NCBI GenBank assembly: GCA_021847945.1
Contig: JAJZNG010000133.1
Location: 1-33,349, forward strand
DNA length: 33,349 bases
DNA from: Actinomycetes bacterium
Lineage (GTDB): Bacteria > Actinomycetota > Acidimicrobiia > Acidimicrobiales > Palsa-688
Reading direction: 5' to 3'
In this document: in pieces, positions 32,691 to 33,349 of the stretch
Numbering within the stretch: the stretch's first letter is position 1
Layout: each line of letters starts with the position of its first letter
Notes under the pieces: generated by a model
The model's database searches: none
Seen by the model: the letters and a program-made list of their open reading frames with translations, nothing else
Told to the model about the DNA's origin: nothing
Translations under genes and position numbers: made by a program

Positions 32691-33349
32691 TCGACACCGC
32701 CGACCGGTCGCCAGCATCTTCGGTCCGGTCGACGTCTAGCGCTTCGCCTACCGCCACCGGGGACACCCCAACCTGTTTCCGCCCGACGCGGTGCTGAACC
32801 TGCCCACCGAACGCTACTCCCACGGCCTTCGCCAGCTCGCGGCGATCGAGGCTGTCCGAGGCAGCTACGAAGAAGCGCAAGGCGCGATCGAACGGGCGAG
32901 TGGACAGGCGCTGGGAAAGCGCCAGGTCGAGGAGCTGACCCGGCGGGCCGCGGCCGTCGTCGAGGGCTTCTACGACAAGGCGAAACGCGAGCCCGCAGCG
33001 AAGACCGACACGCTCGTGATCTCGGAGGACAGCAAGGGGATCGTCATGCGGCCCGACGGGCTGCGCCCCGCGACGAAGAAGGCAGCCAAGGCCTCCAAGC
33101 ACAAGCTGAAAACGCGCCTCACACGGGGGGAGAAGAAGGACCGCAAGCGCATGGCTGAGCTGGCCGCCGTCTACGACTGCAAGCCCGAGCCGAGGCAGCC
33201 GTCCGACATCTTTGCCCACAAAGAGGACGGCCTCAAGCCTGAGGCCCCCAAGCCAAGGCGAAGTGGCTAACGGCCAGCGTCGTCGAAGGCGCCAAGGAGG
33301 TCATCAAGGCGGCCTTCGACGAGGCAGAGCGGCGAGACCCAGGGCATCT
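32691..33349 (+). pseudogene. Broken ISKra4-family transposase, continues past the window
   Basis: The plus-strand frame reads FGPVDV, a TAG stop at 32737-32739, then YRHRGHPNLFPPDAVLNLP, ERYSHGLRQLAAIEA, GKRQVEELTRRAA, EDSKGIVMRPDGLRPATKKAAK and RLTRGEKKDRKRMAELAAVYD, a conserved order typical of ISKra4-type transposases. The stop at 32737 sits where a Thr is usual. Near 33253 a one-base deletion moves the frame; the conserved sequence continues as KWLTASVVEGAKEVIKAAFDEAERRD to the window edge. With one nonsense codon and one frameshift it is a pseudogene. Its N-terminus is missing, cut off at the IS3 end around 32682. Confidence 0.8.

Noticed and set aside
32211-33158. 315-codon plus-strand open frame in the IS region
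   Set aside because: It crosses two unrelated IS remnants in the wrong frames and contains no transposase motif.
1-33349. CRISPR array, rRNA, prophage or defence island
   Set aside because: No regularly spaced repeats, rRNA segments, phage structural genes or known defence genes were found.

Overview
The window looks like chromosomal DNA of a high-GC actinobacterium, possibly of the Acidimicrobiia type; that placement is an inference from GC-rich codon use, frequent GTG/TTG starts, apparent leaderless starts and the protein families present, not from a marker gene. The genes are densely packed and mostly in short divergent or convergent units.

Layout: (1) 1-8.2 kb holds housekeeping and accessory genes: the C-terminus of a membrane protein, a MATE exporter, a HAD phosphatase, an 8-oxoguanine deaminase-like amidohydrolase divergent from a histone-deacetylase-family enzyme, an orphan PAS-GAF histidine kinase and an MFS transporter. 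(2) 8.2-12.3 kb is a minus-strand operon: DUF3089 lipoprotein, haloalkane dehalogenase, SRPBCC protein, sulfatase. (3) 12.4-19.6 kb is a sugar-acid locus: a LarA-type (nickel-pincer racemase family) gene coupled to an M20 peptidase on the minus strand, divergent from uxaC, uxuB and an FGGY gluconokinase on the plus strand. (4) 19.7-23.1 kb holds a threonine-synthase-like enzyme, a zinc alcohol dehydrogenase and a MetE-like methyltransferase. (5) 23.5-30.8 kb is visibly less GC-rich and carries two very large genes: a membrane PAS-GGDEF-EAL protein and a fused fatty acyl-AMP ligase / acyl carrier / alpha-oxoamine synthase. (6) 30.9-33.35 kb is insertion-sequence debris: two broken IS3-family elements joined tail to tail at a 20-bp palindrome, then a broken ISKra4-family transposase running off the end.

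Two points stand out. First, the sugar-acid locus suggests a hexuronate route without mannonate dehydratase: UxaC makes fructuronate, UxuB makes D-mannonate, the LarA-like enzyme would epimerise D-mannonate to D-gluconate at C2, and the gluconokinase would make 6-phosphogluconate. No uxuA, kdgK or kdgA is in the window, and all the LarA cofactor and catalytic residues are present. Second, the FAAL-ACP-AOS fusion could activate a fatty acid, load it on its own carrier domain and condense it with an amino acid, making a sphingoid-like alpha-aminoketone in one polypeptide.

A third pattern is regulatory: eight genes at the heads of transcription units have a TAnnnT box only 5-10 nt before the start codon, as expected for leaderless transcripts, while several genes inside operons, and larA, have Shine-Dalgarno sequences instead.
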